A stretch of DNA of 64,000 nucleotides. Source: Eretmocerus hayati (Eukaryota > Arthropoda > Insecta > Hymenoptera > Aphelinidae). Location: contig CM056741.1 in the NCBI GenBank assembly GCA_029851415.1, forward strand, positions 177,923,021 through 177,987,020, in the 5' to 3' direction. Below the pieces are notes generated by a model that had not been told where the DNA came from, ran no database searches, and saw only the letters and a list, made by a program, of their open reading frames with translations. Shown here in pieces: positions 25,269 to 37,364 of the stretch (position 1 is the stretch's first letter; the number at the start of each line of letters is the position of its first letter). The position numbers were made by a program, and so were the translations under genes.

Positions 25269-25619
25269 TTGTATAGGTCGTGAATTGAGCTTTCAAATAA
25301 GCTAAGATACATCGAAAGTCGTCCGACCCAGAATGAATGATCCACTTTTTATCTTATAATCTCGTGTGATTGATGAATATAATTATGAGTATTAAAGAAC
25401 GGGAATCGTGCACAAAACTTATCGAAACCAAGCCCGACACTTCAACTGCTGTGTACACGTGGTCATTACTACATAAGAAACGAGAAATAAGAATGACACA
25501 AGCCATCGGACCTATCTCCACTGTTTGGTGGAAGCTGAATGCAACAAAAAGTTGGCCTCACCCATGAGACCCATGCGATCATGCACCCATCCCAGCAAAC
25601 CTCGCAGTGAACGCGTTGA

Positions 25620-28225
25620 GCTTTTTTCAAAACCTTTGAAATAATTTAAGTTCTGTGCAGTTTCGACCAAACTTGATCCGAGCTATCTCGATCTCACCAA
25701 GAAATTAATATTCTTTAACATATTGCAAGAGGATATGTACCCAATTTGCCCTCCTCGTGAATAATAAGCTTGCGTCCAGGAAAATGCGAATGATATTTTT
25801 GTGTTTGACCCGAGTTTCGTAAAATCGCGATTTCTCCGCTTCTAGGGATACGAATAGGTCACGCTTGAGATCATTTTACAGCTTCTTTCAAACCCTTTTT
25901 GCATTTTTGAAACTTTTGCATGAAACTGTATGAGGTGGAAAAAAAGTTAGGGAAAAGAAAGAGTGACAAGTTGTATACAGTGTACTCAACAGCGTATACT
26001 ACACACCTACATTTTACGACTAGTCCCCGTACTTTGCTTAGAAAATGTTTTCAGACCCGAGTTTTGCAACTTAATCATATGATTCTGAAGCTCTGAGCTT
26101 TAAAATGGACTAGGGTACGTCAAGATTGGTTGGAGCAAAAAATTTTGACACCTGATGTACTTTAAACGTGTTTTCAGGTGTGCAAACACATTTTTATTGG
26201 GCATCAAAACGTATAAATCATTCGGGATCGATCCAAACCAGTCGTTCTATTATATTTTATATTCAACGAACATTAAGAAAAATTGCATGAAGTCAACGAA
26301 AGTTCATTTCTGAAATCGGTACGTGTGGAGGCAAGTTGGATAGAGGGTCAAATTGGGTCGAGTGTTGGGTACAGTTATACTTTCATTAAAACATGGAAAC
26401 GCTACGCCACCCTGCGCATCCTGACATCGTTTTCATCACAAGGAAAAATTTGAATGATCTCAATTTTTTATCAACCGTCGAACTAAGATTATGGCCCTAA
26501 ATGTATTCGACAAATTGTTGTTGGGCCCAGATCGCCCAAGATTACAGATGAAGATTTGAGATGACTTAACCATTCCCTTACCTCTAAAATGTGCATATTT
26601 CTATTTCCATTTTACTCAAATTCTCTCCTGATTTAGAAGAATCATTGAAGGTTTTGTATGAAATGATAAAAAACCCAACACGTTCAGTTAACCTAACATT
26701 TCAAAAGAATTAAACTCATTGATGACAGAGCTACGTTTGTTAAATATGTGATTGAGCCTTTTTCCGACAAAGTACGCGGACGAGTACGCAGATCATTAAA
26801 ACATGTGATTGACTGCCGAGTGACTGCGCAGCTGCATTGAAACCTGACTTTTGACACCATCAAATGCAGTTATTCAAGTGCAATAGGACCATCAGGGAAA
26901 ATCGGATGAAAAGGGTTGACGAAGAGGAGAAAGAGAAGTAGGAGGCGAAGAAGGCGAAGTAGGAAGTAAAGAGGGAGGTATATATATGTATATATAGTTT
27001 TGCTCGAGTTAGAAATCCTCACACAGATCGAGAGGGCCGAAGGGAAGTAGAAGAGGGGTAAGGGGGGAGGGGGGGGGGGTCACAGAAAGCTAGGAGAAAG
27101 TTCCACCTCCTCCGTTAGCAATATGCGACTCTGGTTCGTAAAGTTTCCCGCGCAGTTGGCTCCTTGCGTCTCTTACTCTCCTGCTATCTCGATGTAACGG
27201 AGTTGTTTACACTGCGCATGTAATATAACGGTCCTCGTTACCCTACGTCGTTGTCGTCGTCGTCAAGATTCAGCAAATCTGTACATACATAAATACATAC
27301 ACCTATGTATGTATAATACGTTACCTATATACTCTGCCCCTCTCTAACCTTTGATATCTACCCAGATATTTTCACTCCAGAACATTTCTTACCTTGCCCC
27401 CGTCTATCCCTGATCATATCCCGATTATCCTTAAACCAATTGTTTCCTGCTAATCTTTTATCAGTTTTCAATCTCTTAGGATTGTGGTATAAAATCAGGA
27501 AAAAGTGATATGTACATGTCATGTAGAATGATAAATATAGGCTGAAGATGATGGTTTCTCATTAGGATATCGGGACAAGGATGTAAAAGGGAAATTGGGA
27601 TATTTGATTATTGCCGGGAGCTATCGGGGAGTATCGGCCGTTTTATCGATTCGATCGGTGATGATCAGGATGTTAGGATGTTGCGGCAGCAGCGGGTGGC
27701 TATGTTGCTTTTGCAGCCACCATAGCATTTATACGCGCGCATCACTTCATCCAGAGGGTTCTCTTCTGTGTGTTTGTGTGGATGGGCTTTTTACGTTGCC
27801 ATGATACCAGTGCATCCCTCACAAATAATTTTTATGATCCGGCTTTGAGATCCTGCAATTTAATGAAACCGAGTGAAATTCGGTATGCATTGAACATGTG
27901 GATGGTGATATGGGACAAAATTATGAGATTCGTATCAAAGTGTAGGTGGTCACATGTAGATTCAAGTGCAATTGTGGGGATGCTGAGCCAAAGAGCAGAG
28001 AGAAGTGGTAAACAAGCGTCATAAGGGAGCATGCCTGCCAAGAAGTCGAAAGCTCTTGAAAGGATGGGGGGGGGGGGGGGTATTGAGCTGACTTGGATTC
28101 GACAACCCCGCGGTCCCTATTCGAAGATTCGTTCCCCTCGGTCTACTGTTCTCATTGGAAATTTTTGAGGGTTATGTATCTTGGCTCCGGTCCTGTTCTA
28201 CTAATATAATGCTCTTAGCTATCTC
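25620..28225. other. Gene-poor stretch
   Basis: 26930-27080 is purine-rich and ends in a G-run (27061-27079). A (GTC)n run lies near 27247-27263 and a second G-run at 28065-28080. No open frame has a recognised domain, and no other element boundary was found. Confidence 0.5.
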
Positions 28226-30291
28226 TGGAAAGGGACTAGGCGGTTAAGCATGGTGGAGTGGACCTTGTCAGATATGGCCCCGAAAGTATTTTTCCCCACT
28301 TTCTAACACCAAATGATGGGGGAAGCAAAGGTTTGTAGGTCCCAAAGTCGCCCCTGTTTTTTACAGCACCCCAGAAACCCTCTAAAAAACGCTAAAAATC
28401 GATGTTCCTTCTATCAAATCGCATTCTGACGCATTTCAACGAATCGATCTGAAAATTTTTTGACATACTCTTGAAATGTGGTCAATCATGAAGAAAATGA
28501 TTTCATTCCGACAACTCTCGATTGAGGCCCTAAAAAAAATTCTTCAAAACTTCAAAGTCAATTTTCTCATGTAAATTGGAAAGAACTATGTTAGAAAACC
28601 ATTGCATCGTGTTTATCAGGTTATTTTGCATCAAAAACAGGTATTTTTGGGATTCTTCAGGTGGTGGAACATGGTCATAAATCTAAAAAACCATTTTCAA
28701 AGCAAATTTTGATTCAGTAATTTGCATCTTCTGCGCATGCGCGTCCTCCTACGTCTCTGAAAGTATTCTTAATCGATAGCTGATGCAATTTCCTTCAAAA
28801 TGACCCCTTGAGAAAGTCAATTTGATGCAGTAAAACCTGAGATCTAGCTAGTTTAAGAAATGGAAAAATCCAAGGTACCAAATCCGTGAAGCCGTGACTC
28901 CTTCAATGGGCCCGAAAAGTGCGAATTTTGAGTCGGATTGTTTCAAAGATGTGAACATGTGTTTTCGATGTAATTTCTGACGTAGAAACCGAATCCGTGG
29001 TCAGTTTTGTTCCGAACCTTCATGATTCTTGATGACACTCAAAAAACCGACCGGGGGGTGTACGGCCATTTCCAGCCTTTTTCTACACATTCGAGATGTA
29101 TGATGAGTATCGGCAAAGGTTTGAACTTGTCGCATAGAGGATGCAAGTATGTTTTCCTTTGTATTTTGACCAGCTGAAGACAATAGCGATGGTTTTGAGG
29201 CACAGAAATAACTCGAGAGAGAGATATAAGGTGCATGATGCAGTTTTCTCTGATGAGATCATAAAACAAAATATAGCTCCATCAGCCCAAATCTGACTCC
29301 CAACTCATTCCCAAGCCTTGAAATCATCGGCATCATCATCAGCTGGTCAAAATACAAAGGAAAACGTACTTGCATCCTCTATGCGACAAGTTCAAACTTT
29401 TGACTATACTCATCATACATCTCAAATGTGTAGAAGAAGGCTGGAAATGGCCGTACACCCCCCGGTCGGTTTTTTGAGTGTCATCAAAAATCTTGAAGGT
29501 TTGGAACAAAACTGACCACGGATTCGGTTTCTACGTCAAAAATTACATCGAAAACACATGTTCACATCTTTGAAACAGTCCGACTCAAAATTCGCACTTT
29601 TCGGGCCCATTGAAGGAGCCACGGCTTCACGGATTTGGTACCTTGGATTTTTCCATTTCTTAAACTAGCTAGATCTCAGGTTCGACTGCATCAAATCGAC
29701 TCCCTCAAGAGGTCATTTTGAAGGAAATTGCATCAGCTATCGATTAAGAATACTTTCAGAGACGTGGAAGGACGCGCATGCGCAGAAGATGCAAATTACT
29801 GAATTGAAATTTGCTTTGAAAACGATTTTCTGCACTTTTGACCATGTTCCACCACCTAAAAAATTCTAAAAATACCCGTTTTCGATGCAAAATAACCTGA
29901 TAAACACGATGCAATGGTTTTCTAACATAGTTCTTTCCAATTTACATGAGAAGATTGACTTTGAAGTTTTGAAGAATATTTTTTAGGGCCTCAATCGAGA
30001 GTTGTCGGAATGAAAATATTTTCTTCATGATTGACCACATTTCAAGAGTATGTCAAAAAATTTTCAGATCGATTCGTTGAAATGCGTCAGAATGCGATTT
30101 GATAGAAGGAACATCGATTTTTAGCGTTTTTTAGAGGGTTTCTGGGGTGCTGTAAAAAACAGGGGCGACTTTGGGACCTACAAACCTTTGCTTCCCCCAT
30201 CATTTGGTGTTAGAAAGTGGGGAAAAATACTTTCGGGGCCATATCTGACAAGGTCCACTTCACTATGCTTAACCGCCTAGTCCCTTTGGCA
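28226..30291. mobile_element. 2.07-kb palindrome (foldback element)
   Basis: Arms 28226-29175 and 29336-30291 are about 950 bp each, very similar, around a spacer of about 160 bp. The ends are AAAGGGACTAGGCGGTTAAG and its complement. The tip shares GGACTAGGCG with the palindrome at 4943. Frames at 29001-29183 minus and 29318-29515 plus are mirror images. No transposase. It lies directly against the second copy of the 1-1506 element. Confidence 0.88.
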
Positions 30292-31308
30292 CGAACTAGA
30301 TCTACATTTTGTTTTGAGTCTGTATACAGATACGAATCATAAGTCTGTATTCGACACTTGTATGACTTTTGTCGTCTGCTCCTGCATAGCAAAACAAGCA
30401 TAGCAAAACTCTGCCGGTGCGACAGTTTCTCGCAAACCGAAACCATGTGCATCTGCTCATTAGTCTGCTTGAGAGGAATTCACGCTTGACCATTTATCGT
30501 CGACAGGCATCCTGGAAATCCTTGGCTGATGGCCTGCAGTTCGGGATTTCAGATAAGTACTTATTTTGAGGTGCTGAATAGGAATTTCTTGTGATATTGT
30601 TCTAAACGTGGTCAGAATCAGGTTAACTTTGTGTCAACAGAGCTATTTCAGATCAGTTCACATTGAATTTTTTCAATCAACTGGTGGATATAAACATGTA
30701 GAATCAGTGTGAAATATGCAGAGTCAGCGTGTGAGTTGAGCACGATACTTTGTTGTTAAATTTTTACAGGTCAGTCACAGGATCTGCTATTGGTTGTGAC
30801 TCTCCTTGGCTGGCCTTGGCAGTTTACACAGTGCAGCTGCTATTTGACAACATTAATTGGGAAAGTGATTGTCTCTGAATGTGAGTAAATCATATTCATT
30901 GCCGTAAGTTTATTGAAAAGTCTTATATCCTCCCAGGCTCATCATTCCGTTGTTGAAAAACTCAATTTTGGCAATTTTTTGATTCTGAACTCCCCTCATC
31001 CATGGTTGAGATAAGCCTTAGGAGTCTCATGTGGCTGGGATTTGTTCTTTTTCAGTCTCTATTCCATGTAACTACTCTCATTTGTCCATAAGAAAAAGCT
31101 TCACGCCATAGAATAGCTAGCTTATGGAGAGCTATGAATGCGTCAATCCACCTGAAAAAAGCCTATTTGCTGGGATATTGACCCTGGTACTCAGGATGAT
31201 TCTACGGAGCGTTGGCAAGTTATAAGAGTGGTTTGATACATGTTTTGGTCATACCCTAGAGTTCCAGGAGGATTGGTGATCCAAAGGCCTGGCACCCTCC
31301 TTGTTAGT
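30292..31308. mobile_element. Foldback element, copy 2 (one arm plus loop)
   Basis: 30460-31308 matches 650-1506 base for base with scattered changes, including CTCCTTGGCTGGCCTTGGCA and the end GGCACCCTCCTTGTTAG. 30310-30460 corresponds to the loop of copy 1. The opposite arm is missing: the 2-kb palindrome ending at 30291 stands where it should begin. Either the arm was lost or that element replaced it. Confidence 0.75.
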
Positions 31309-31558
31309 GAAAATGTTGACAAAGTATCCATTATGAATCCTACCTAGGAAAACGATAGGAAGTGACGTTCATTTTCGGTGTATTGAATGATTCAATTTTT
31401 ACATCACTAGCATATTCAACTAGTGAAAATCATTGGAATTTGACAAATGCATCGGACGAATCGGGGCGGATCACCCCCAGTTCATCCGAGTAGCTCATGC
31501 TCTAATACTTAAGTCGTTGATTTCGTCGTCAAATTTGAGCTGAATCCAAAATATCTCC

Positions 31559-31948
31559 TCAAGATTCATCGTCATCAAGCTCAAGCGCACATTGCAACTT
31601 GAGTAATGATTTCGACAACCTATTATGCCGGTACCACATGGTGATGAATGCTTGTTGGTTCTCAAGAGGTACTCTCATTTTTTCCGCCATCGTTTTTACA
31701 CCTTTTGAACGAGAGACCTTGGTGATTAACATGATATATGTAAGGTCTGGTGACGTTTCCTGACATAAGCGACAAAGGAGATAGTCGTGTTCAGGTGGAA
31801 CTGCTTCTACAACTATTGGGGGCACGATTGGCACGGATGTGGGTATTGAGGTTTCTCGTTCAAATGCGCATATATTTCTGTTCCGTGTTTGTTTTGTCCA
31901 ATCTCTTCGATTGTGCCCTACTCCTATCAGATCTTTCCATACAACATA
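31559..31948 (-). CDS. Unrecognised open frame, possible exon or element remnant
   Basis: 129 codons are open between stops, with no ATG near the beginning, so if real it is an internal exon or a relic. Visible features are a CRLC pair in LLCRLCQE, a later LQC, a proline-valine-rich stretch before the CRLC, and an acidic end (LDDDES). The CRLC and the spacing to the last Cys faintly recall insect ZAD zinc-binding domains, but the second Cys pair is missing. The plus strand is open for 180 codons over the same bases (31750-32292), which weakens the case. I do not assign a function. Confidence 0.25.
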   Translation of the reverse strand, partial: YVVWKDLIGVGHNRRDWTKQTRNRNICAFERETSIPTSVPIVPPIVVEAVPPEHDYLLCRLCQETSPDLTYIMLITKVSRSKGVKTMAEKMRVPLENQQAFITMWYRHNRLSKSLLKLQCALELDDDES

Positions 31949-32689
31949 TCACAGTTATTTCGAAATGCTTACGGAGCTTTCCAAGATTTTGCAAGTTATT
32001 CTATTCTCTCCCAGCCTGGCTACGTGTCCCACCACTTGGTGCGGTTGAACTTCATCCATTTTTATCATCTTTGGGGGCCCTAGTCTCCTCTAGCGAGTTA
32101 CTCTATGAGGTGGAACCCATCAGACCTATACGGCCCACCCAGGGAACCGACAACCTCCCTACGCACCAAGGAAGCCTACACGAGACTCAAATCCCCATTC
32201 CTCCCTCCATCGAGGGGTGGGTTCAGTTGTGTGCTGGGAACCAATCTCAAAATTTGATTGTTGGTGAGGAGAAATTCATTTTGGATTTTTAGTCTGAAAT
32301 GGCCTTTCTCCAAGCCGACGCTCTGACACGGCGTATCTCTGCCCCGTGCCCATCACGAAGCCAGCCACAAAGGCTGATGGTAGAAGCCGAGCATCTAAGA
32401 TATATAGAAGATGTCAAGGTCCCTCACCAGAAATTCTTAATGCTAGAGTTCAAATTCCCAAGCATGCGTTGGCTTATTCATAACCAAATGGAAAATATGT
32501 TTATCATTCTCGAGACTCACAATCGAGAATGTTTGAGATATTTCAAAGTCTCAGTTGAGTTTTACAAGTGTTTTCAATGAATTTTGATGGCACATTATTT
32601 CACTCTTCCAGAATATTGTCAGAAAACTTCAACCACGCATGGTCCAGTCTTTGTAAATTGGTTGTCATTCGGGAACCCTGTCAATGCAA

Positions 32690-33590
32690 GTTGAAAACTT
32701 ATCAAACATCAACCAAAGATTTTTAATCAAATTTTGTAAGTTGAACCAATCGGCTCTACTCGACTGTAGAGGACTTATTTGAGGTCATGCTGAAGGTCTT
32801 TTGAGGTTTTACAACATGGTATTCTTCTCTTTCATCCACGAAGCCGGATCTTTCCAATCCATGAGTGCGGATATTTCGGATCTCCTTGGGGAAGTGTCGA
32901 TTTCTATGTTTCTGGGGAGAATTTTCGAGATCCAGCAAATTTGAGGGACAGCAATTTTGTGTTATGGAACTCATGTGACAAATTCATTCTTGAACGTCTC
33001 TGTACGCTATTTCCAGTCTGAGCCATGACATTTTGTATGACGAGGGTATTTTTTTTGCAAAAATAGCAATCCAATTCAAGAAAGACGGAGAAATGCGTTT
33101 TCTGTGGTATATGATTCTCATTTTTGGTACGTGACATCTATACGTTGATTCAAAGAACGAGATATCTTTGAATCATGCCCCAAGAAGTGAGTTTCTATGT
33201 CATCTTAGGACAAGTTCTTGCAAAAAATTTCTTCCCAGAGAAAATGTCATAGGTCGGACTGGGGGTAGCACAAGGAGAAGTTCAAAAACTGATCATGAAG
33301 CTCTAGACTTGTTCTTTCACAACCCACAAGCTCCATGCCAAATTTATGAATGTACCTGGGATCACTTAAAGGCTAAAGAGACTCTCAAAAACCATCAAAG
33401 ATGACCTAGAAAGATCCAAATTTGTACAGACAAAAATGAGGAATGTGAGATGCTGTTGTTCAAGTACGTGAAAACTTCCGAATGAGACTTTCAATGAAGC
33501 CTTTGGCGATCAAACAGAGTTGAATGGTTCAAATGTCGAAACTGAAAAAATTTATTGTTTCTATAAATTCAAACTTTTGACCGGTAGAGG
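32690..33590. mobile_element. Old relative of the Tc1-like-ended element at 39974
   Basis: It ends AAACTTTTGACCGGTAG (33572-33588), the same end as at 40894. The interior follows the same order: a block like GAGGACTTATTTGAGGTC, then GGATCTTTCCAAT, then ATGACATTTT, then AAAGACGGAGAAATGCG. The left terminus is too worn to place. No transposase frame. Confidence 0.55.
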
Positions 33591-34422
33591 TATGAATCGT
33601 TTCGGGAGATACGATTAACATACTAACGTTATGAAAAAATCATATTTTGTCAAATTTAGAGGAATTTTGCGATGCTCCACTTCTACAGGACAAATACCTC
33701 AAACTAGTGGAAAAAACTTGAAAACCAACTGATATTTGATGAATTTGCGAAAAAAGCATATCATGAAATACAGGACTAATTTACATTGTTTTGAGAGCAA
33801 AAATTGCCTGATTTAGCTTCTATCAGTAGTTGATATTTTATCCTTTCAATATTATAAGCATGGAGCCAGATTATATGTGAACATGTGTAGTGTGAGGAGC
33901 AGTATTGTCTTGATGCCTAGACCTTGAGAGTTTGGTCGTTTTCCAGAATTCCGCGATGCAACTAGAACCAGGATACGATAAAGTGAAGAGAATCATACCG
34001 TGGTACAGCTTCTTCTGTTGACATTGTATTACACTTCCTTGAAGAACTCGACTTATGGTTCGTCACAGGAAATGTGGAATACTCTTACAAAATGGAGATA
34101 AAAAAACTATTATCTTGAAATTGCATTGACTTGATAACATTCATCTTTTGATTTGGTAGAGCTTAATGAAAAATTTCCGAAAACATTTTTTCGAATGGGT
34201 GAAATATTACGTAGAATTGGTATCATGAGAACAAAGAAGAACCAGCTGTTAGCGCATGCAAAAATCATACCATCCAATAATTAATCAAAGGTTATCACAA
34301 TAATTTTCGATGATGCGGATACATAGGTAGGTACTTATGGAATCTTCACAGCTCACGCTTCAGCTGTTGATACAACTCCACTTTTCAAATAGACCAACAA
34401 CCATTCACGAAAGAGTAAAAAT

Positions 34423-34505
34423 TGATCATGATCTACATGTACTTAACCAAAATTAGTAGCTTTTAACTCTTCAAAAAAAAAAAAAAAAAAAAAAAAATGA
34501 TCATG
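34423..34505 (+). repeat. Poly(A) tail with flanking 8-bp repeats
   Basis: A run of 25 A (34473-34497) is followed by TGATCATG (34498-34505). The same 8-mer stands at 34423-34430. Only 42 bases lie between the first copy and the A-run. It could be a severely truncated retroposon with its target duplication, or chance: the 8-mer contains palindromic GATC. Confidence 0.35.
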
Positions 34506-36180
34506 GTGCAAAAAACAATAATCTCTGAAAGGAATGAATAATAACATCAGAATCTTGTTTTCAAATCTTTCATGTAAGTACAGTGCAACTGCATCCCACA
34601 TATGTGTGGTATACTACCGCTCGCCGAGAGTTCGTTCATCTGAGACATGCATCTCTCAGCACTGCTTCTCACACATCACACTGATTTCATTCCCTCAGAT
34701 ACCCATATATGTACATGACGTGTATAAATTGTTCAATGTATACGTACACGCACAAAATACATGTCAAGATATACGCGAGGAACGAAAGAGTTGAGCCATT
34801 CGCGATACACCTGAAACTAGGATCGCATGTTACAAACGGAGGAGTTTGATCACAATTTCTGTCCCTCCCGCGCAGGTTTCCTGGACTCTCTTCCAGACAC
34901 GCACAGCTTCCCTCTTATCGGCATCAAATATATATATAGTTTTGTATCTCTCGTGTGCATGCTAGAGTGGTATTTATATTAAGAAAGGTGGAGAGGTAGA
35001 GAGTCTCGCTAGCTGAATTGAGATACAAGACAGATCAGGGAAACAGTCGAGAGAGTAGGCTTAGGATTGTATTGAGATTTGAGCGTATATATACAGTGCT
35101 TTGTACTGTTGAAGCGCCGCCACCCGTGTCGCCCTCATCATCTGTGTAAAAGCTCGATTTTGATTTGTTGGTGTGCGTAAATTGGTAGAGATATAATATT
35201 GCTCGAGCTTGTTGATGGTGGTGTCTATAATTTTTTTTGGAGATTTTACTGACTTTGAAGTGGTTAAATCATTTGGAGGTATGGAATTGTTATGATCATT
35301 TGTGATTTAGCATTTTCAATATTCAATTTATAAGGATACTATGATCCAGAAAGAGGTGACGATGACTCTCTTCAATGAATCATTCAGAATGCAAAGATAA
35401 CATATCAACGACTTTGATGCCAAATTCTCATGTTTTTCTGATAATTTGATTCATTATATTTAGCATTTGATATTGAGAACCCTATCGTAAATCACACTCA
35501 TTTTTTAACATATGTGCTTCGCAATGAGAAATTTTGAAGACCACTGCTCTGATAACTGATCAATGTGATGAAACCAGCTGTAAAATTATGTACTTGGATA
35601 AAATAAAAATGCAGTCTTCGAGTCCATATTATTATGCACCGAGATATTCGAAGAATAAATTACAACCGTCATTTATTCCATTCCGTCGAGCAACTCAATG
35701 GAGAGGTTTTTCCAGAATACTTCTTATTTTGTCTCAAACAAAATAAAAAGTATTCCGCGCAAATAGTGGTCGATTAGAAAGATCAAATAGGAAGGTCTTT
35801 CAAAAATCCATCGAAATACTTTCGAAAAAATTTTTTCGAGGCTACGGACGCCCCCTATGAGCAAAAGGTGAAAAACAGAAAAAATTCAATTTCCCAAGAA
35901 CCCAATTTTTTAGAAATCTGAAAATCCATACGTCCATGTCAAACTATGTGTTCTTTCGGGAGAAATTGGTCCTTATCTGTGTTTTTGGGTTCTACGCCAT
36001 TTTTCTACATTTTATCACTATTCTCAGCCTCTTCGGTTAAACGCCTTCGCCTCTTCACTGTGAAACGAAGTTCTTAGAGTCATATGGAAACCGTAAATCA
36101 CAACAAATTCCATAACCTTCTACTGACAATCGAGTTCTATGGCAGAATAGTATACACTGCGCGCCACAATGGGGTAAACA
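34506..36180. other. Gene-poor stretch
   Basis: TA-rich runs lie near 34930 and 35090. Short frames without domains are present. No element boundary was recognised. Confidence 0.45.
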
Positions 36181-36900
36181 CTTTGTCCATCTTCTGTGCG
36201 GGAAATGACTTTACCCGAACTTTTTCGCACGGGCTGTCCGATTTTTTTTCTGCACAGCCGATGAAAAAGTAAATTCGACACTTGGACACGGGGCGGTTTC
36301 AGCCTTCTTGTGCGGAAAGCAACATTTCCACCATCGTATCGAACTGTTTTATTTTCGCATCCGAGTGATGAGTTCCGAGCCTCGACTGCGGTTCGGAGAT
36401 GCAAAATAGTACATTTCGATACGAGGCCGAAGATGTTGGTTTCCGCACACCGCGAGTGATATTTTCCGGCCCGAGCCAACGGCGAGGGTCGGAATTATCA
36501 CGAGAATGCGGAAACCGTCGAATACTATTTTTCCATCTTCTGTGTGGGAAACAAAATGAAAACCCCCGTGCGAAAAAGTAATTTCCCGCACAGAAGATGG
36601 AAAAATAGGTTTTACTTCCGTCAATCGAACTATACTTCTCAATCAGCTCTGCATGAGTAATAGTCGATAAAATGAACAAAATTACACTTTTTGATCGTCT
36701 GTGCGCAAATAAGTCATTTGCACACTGTTTTTCGCTTTTCATTTGCTCACAGAAGATCAAAAAACATAGTATGACACTCGGGCGCAATGGTTTTTGCTTT
36801 CTCGTGACTATTTAGACCCTCGCCTGCGGCTCGGGCCTAAAGAAGTCACTTGAAGTGCGAAAACCATCGTGTACGCCCTTGTATCATAATATACTATTCA
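36181..36900. repeat. Cluster of short hairpin repeats
   Basis: TCCATCTTCTGTGCGGGAAA-like units occur at 36188, at 36534 and inverted at 36580-36605, with GTGCGAAAAAG. From 36687, GATCGTCTGTGCGCAAAT pairs with ATTTGCTCACAGAAGATC. A larger hairpin, GGGCGCAATGGTTTT to AAAACCATCGTGTACGCCC, spans about 36779-36883 with CCTCGCCTGCGGCTCGGGCC at its tip. 36687-36897 recurs at 51386-51600 at roughly 90 percent by eye. Mirror frames here (36299-36787, 36349-36642) are repeat-derived, not genes. Confidence 0.7.
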
Positions 36901-36939
36901 CGCACAGTGTATTAAAAACATGTGCACTGTAGTCAGGAA

Positions 36940-37364
36940 AAGACGGACTATGAAACAAAAGTATCATCCAAAACGGCGCACAGTGTGGTTTTCAGCTCGC
37001 CAGACGAGGCAAATTCTATTTGAATTCAAATCAAACCTGGTGGGGTTGAAAAATGCGAGCAAGATTGTGATTTTGAATTTTTGCAGCATGGGAAAATACA
37101 TAGGAAAAATGTAGCAATCAGAGGCCACCAGAGCTTGTGGCAGTCATAGTTCTGGTGCATCTCGATAATTTTTTTAATCACTCGAGCTTGTTTTGAAGCC
37201 CATTTTGAAAGCTTCAAAATGAGGCTTTGCGCGTCAGGAATTAATTGATTGTTCAAGCTACACCAGTCGGATGAGGTAAAAACAGTGCATATTCGAGAGT
37301 TCTGTATGCAAACGCTTTTAAATATGCGATTTTTCGCCTTGTCCAACTGGTATAGCTTGGTCAA
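36940..37364 (+). repeat. Dispersed repeat, uninterrupted copy
   Basis: ATGAAACAAAAGTATCATCC, GATTTTGAATTTTTGCA, GCATGGGAAAAT and GAGCTTGTGGCAGTC follow the order seen at 39840-39975 and 40895-40960. In the other copy a 0.9-kb element is inserted after the GATTTTGA block. It contains inverted AAGCTACACCAGT / ACTGGTATAGCTT at 37255-37355. Confidence 0.6.

Larger units (their letters stand above)
18663..25619. mobile_element. TTAA element (piggyBac-type ends), copy A, with nested insertions
   Basis: The left end is TTAA then TACGTTCACTGC at 18663-18678. The right end is CGCAGTGAACGCG then TTGA at 25603-25619, a mutated TTAA. Segments 18667-19041, about 20140-20222, 24752-24924 and 25269-25615 align in order with the uninterrupted copy at 44653-45633. 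An element of about 1 kb has therefore been stretched to 7 kb by three insertions: 19042-20129, 20223-24747 and 24925-25268. TTAA target sites are a hallmark of the piggyBac superfamily. No transposase is encoded, so this is a non-autonomous derivative. Confidence 0.8.

Noticed and set aside
31750..32292. 180-codon plus-strand frame
   Set aside because: Overlaps the opposite-strand frame at 31559-31948 and has no recognisable motif; its length alone is weak evidence.
36299..36787. 162-codon minus-strand frame
   Set aside because: Lies across hairpin repeats whose parts recur at 51386-51600.
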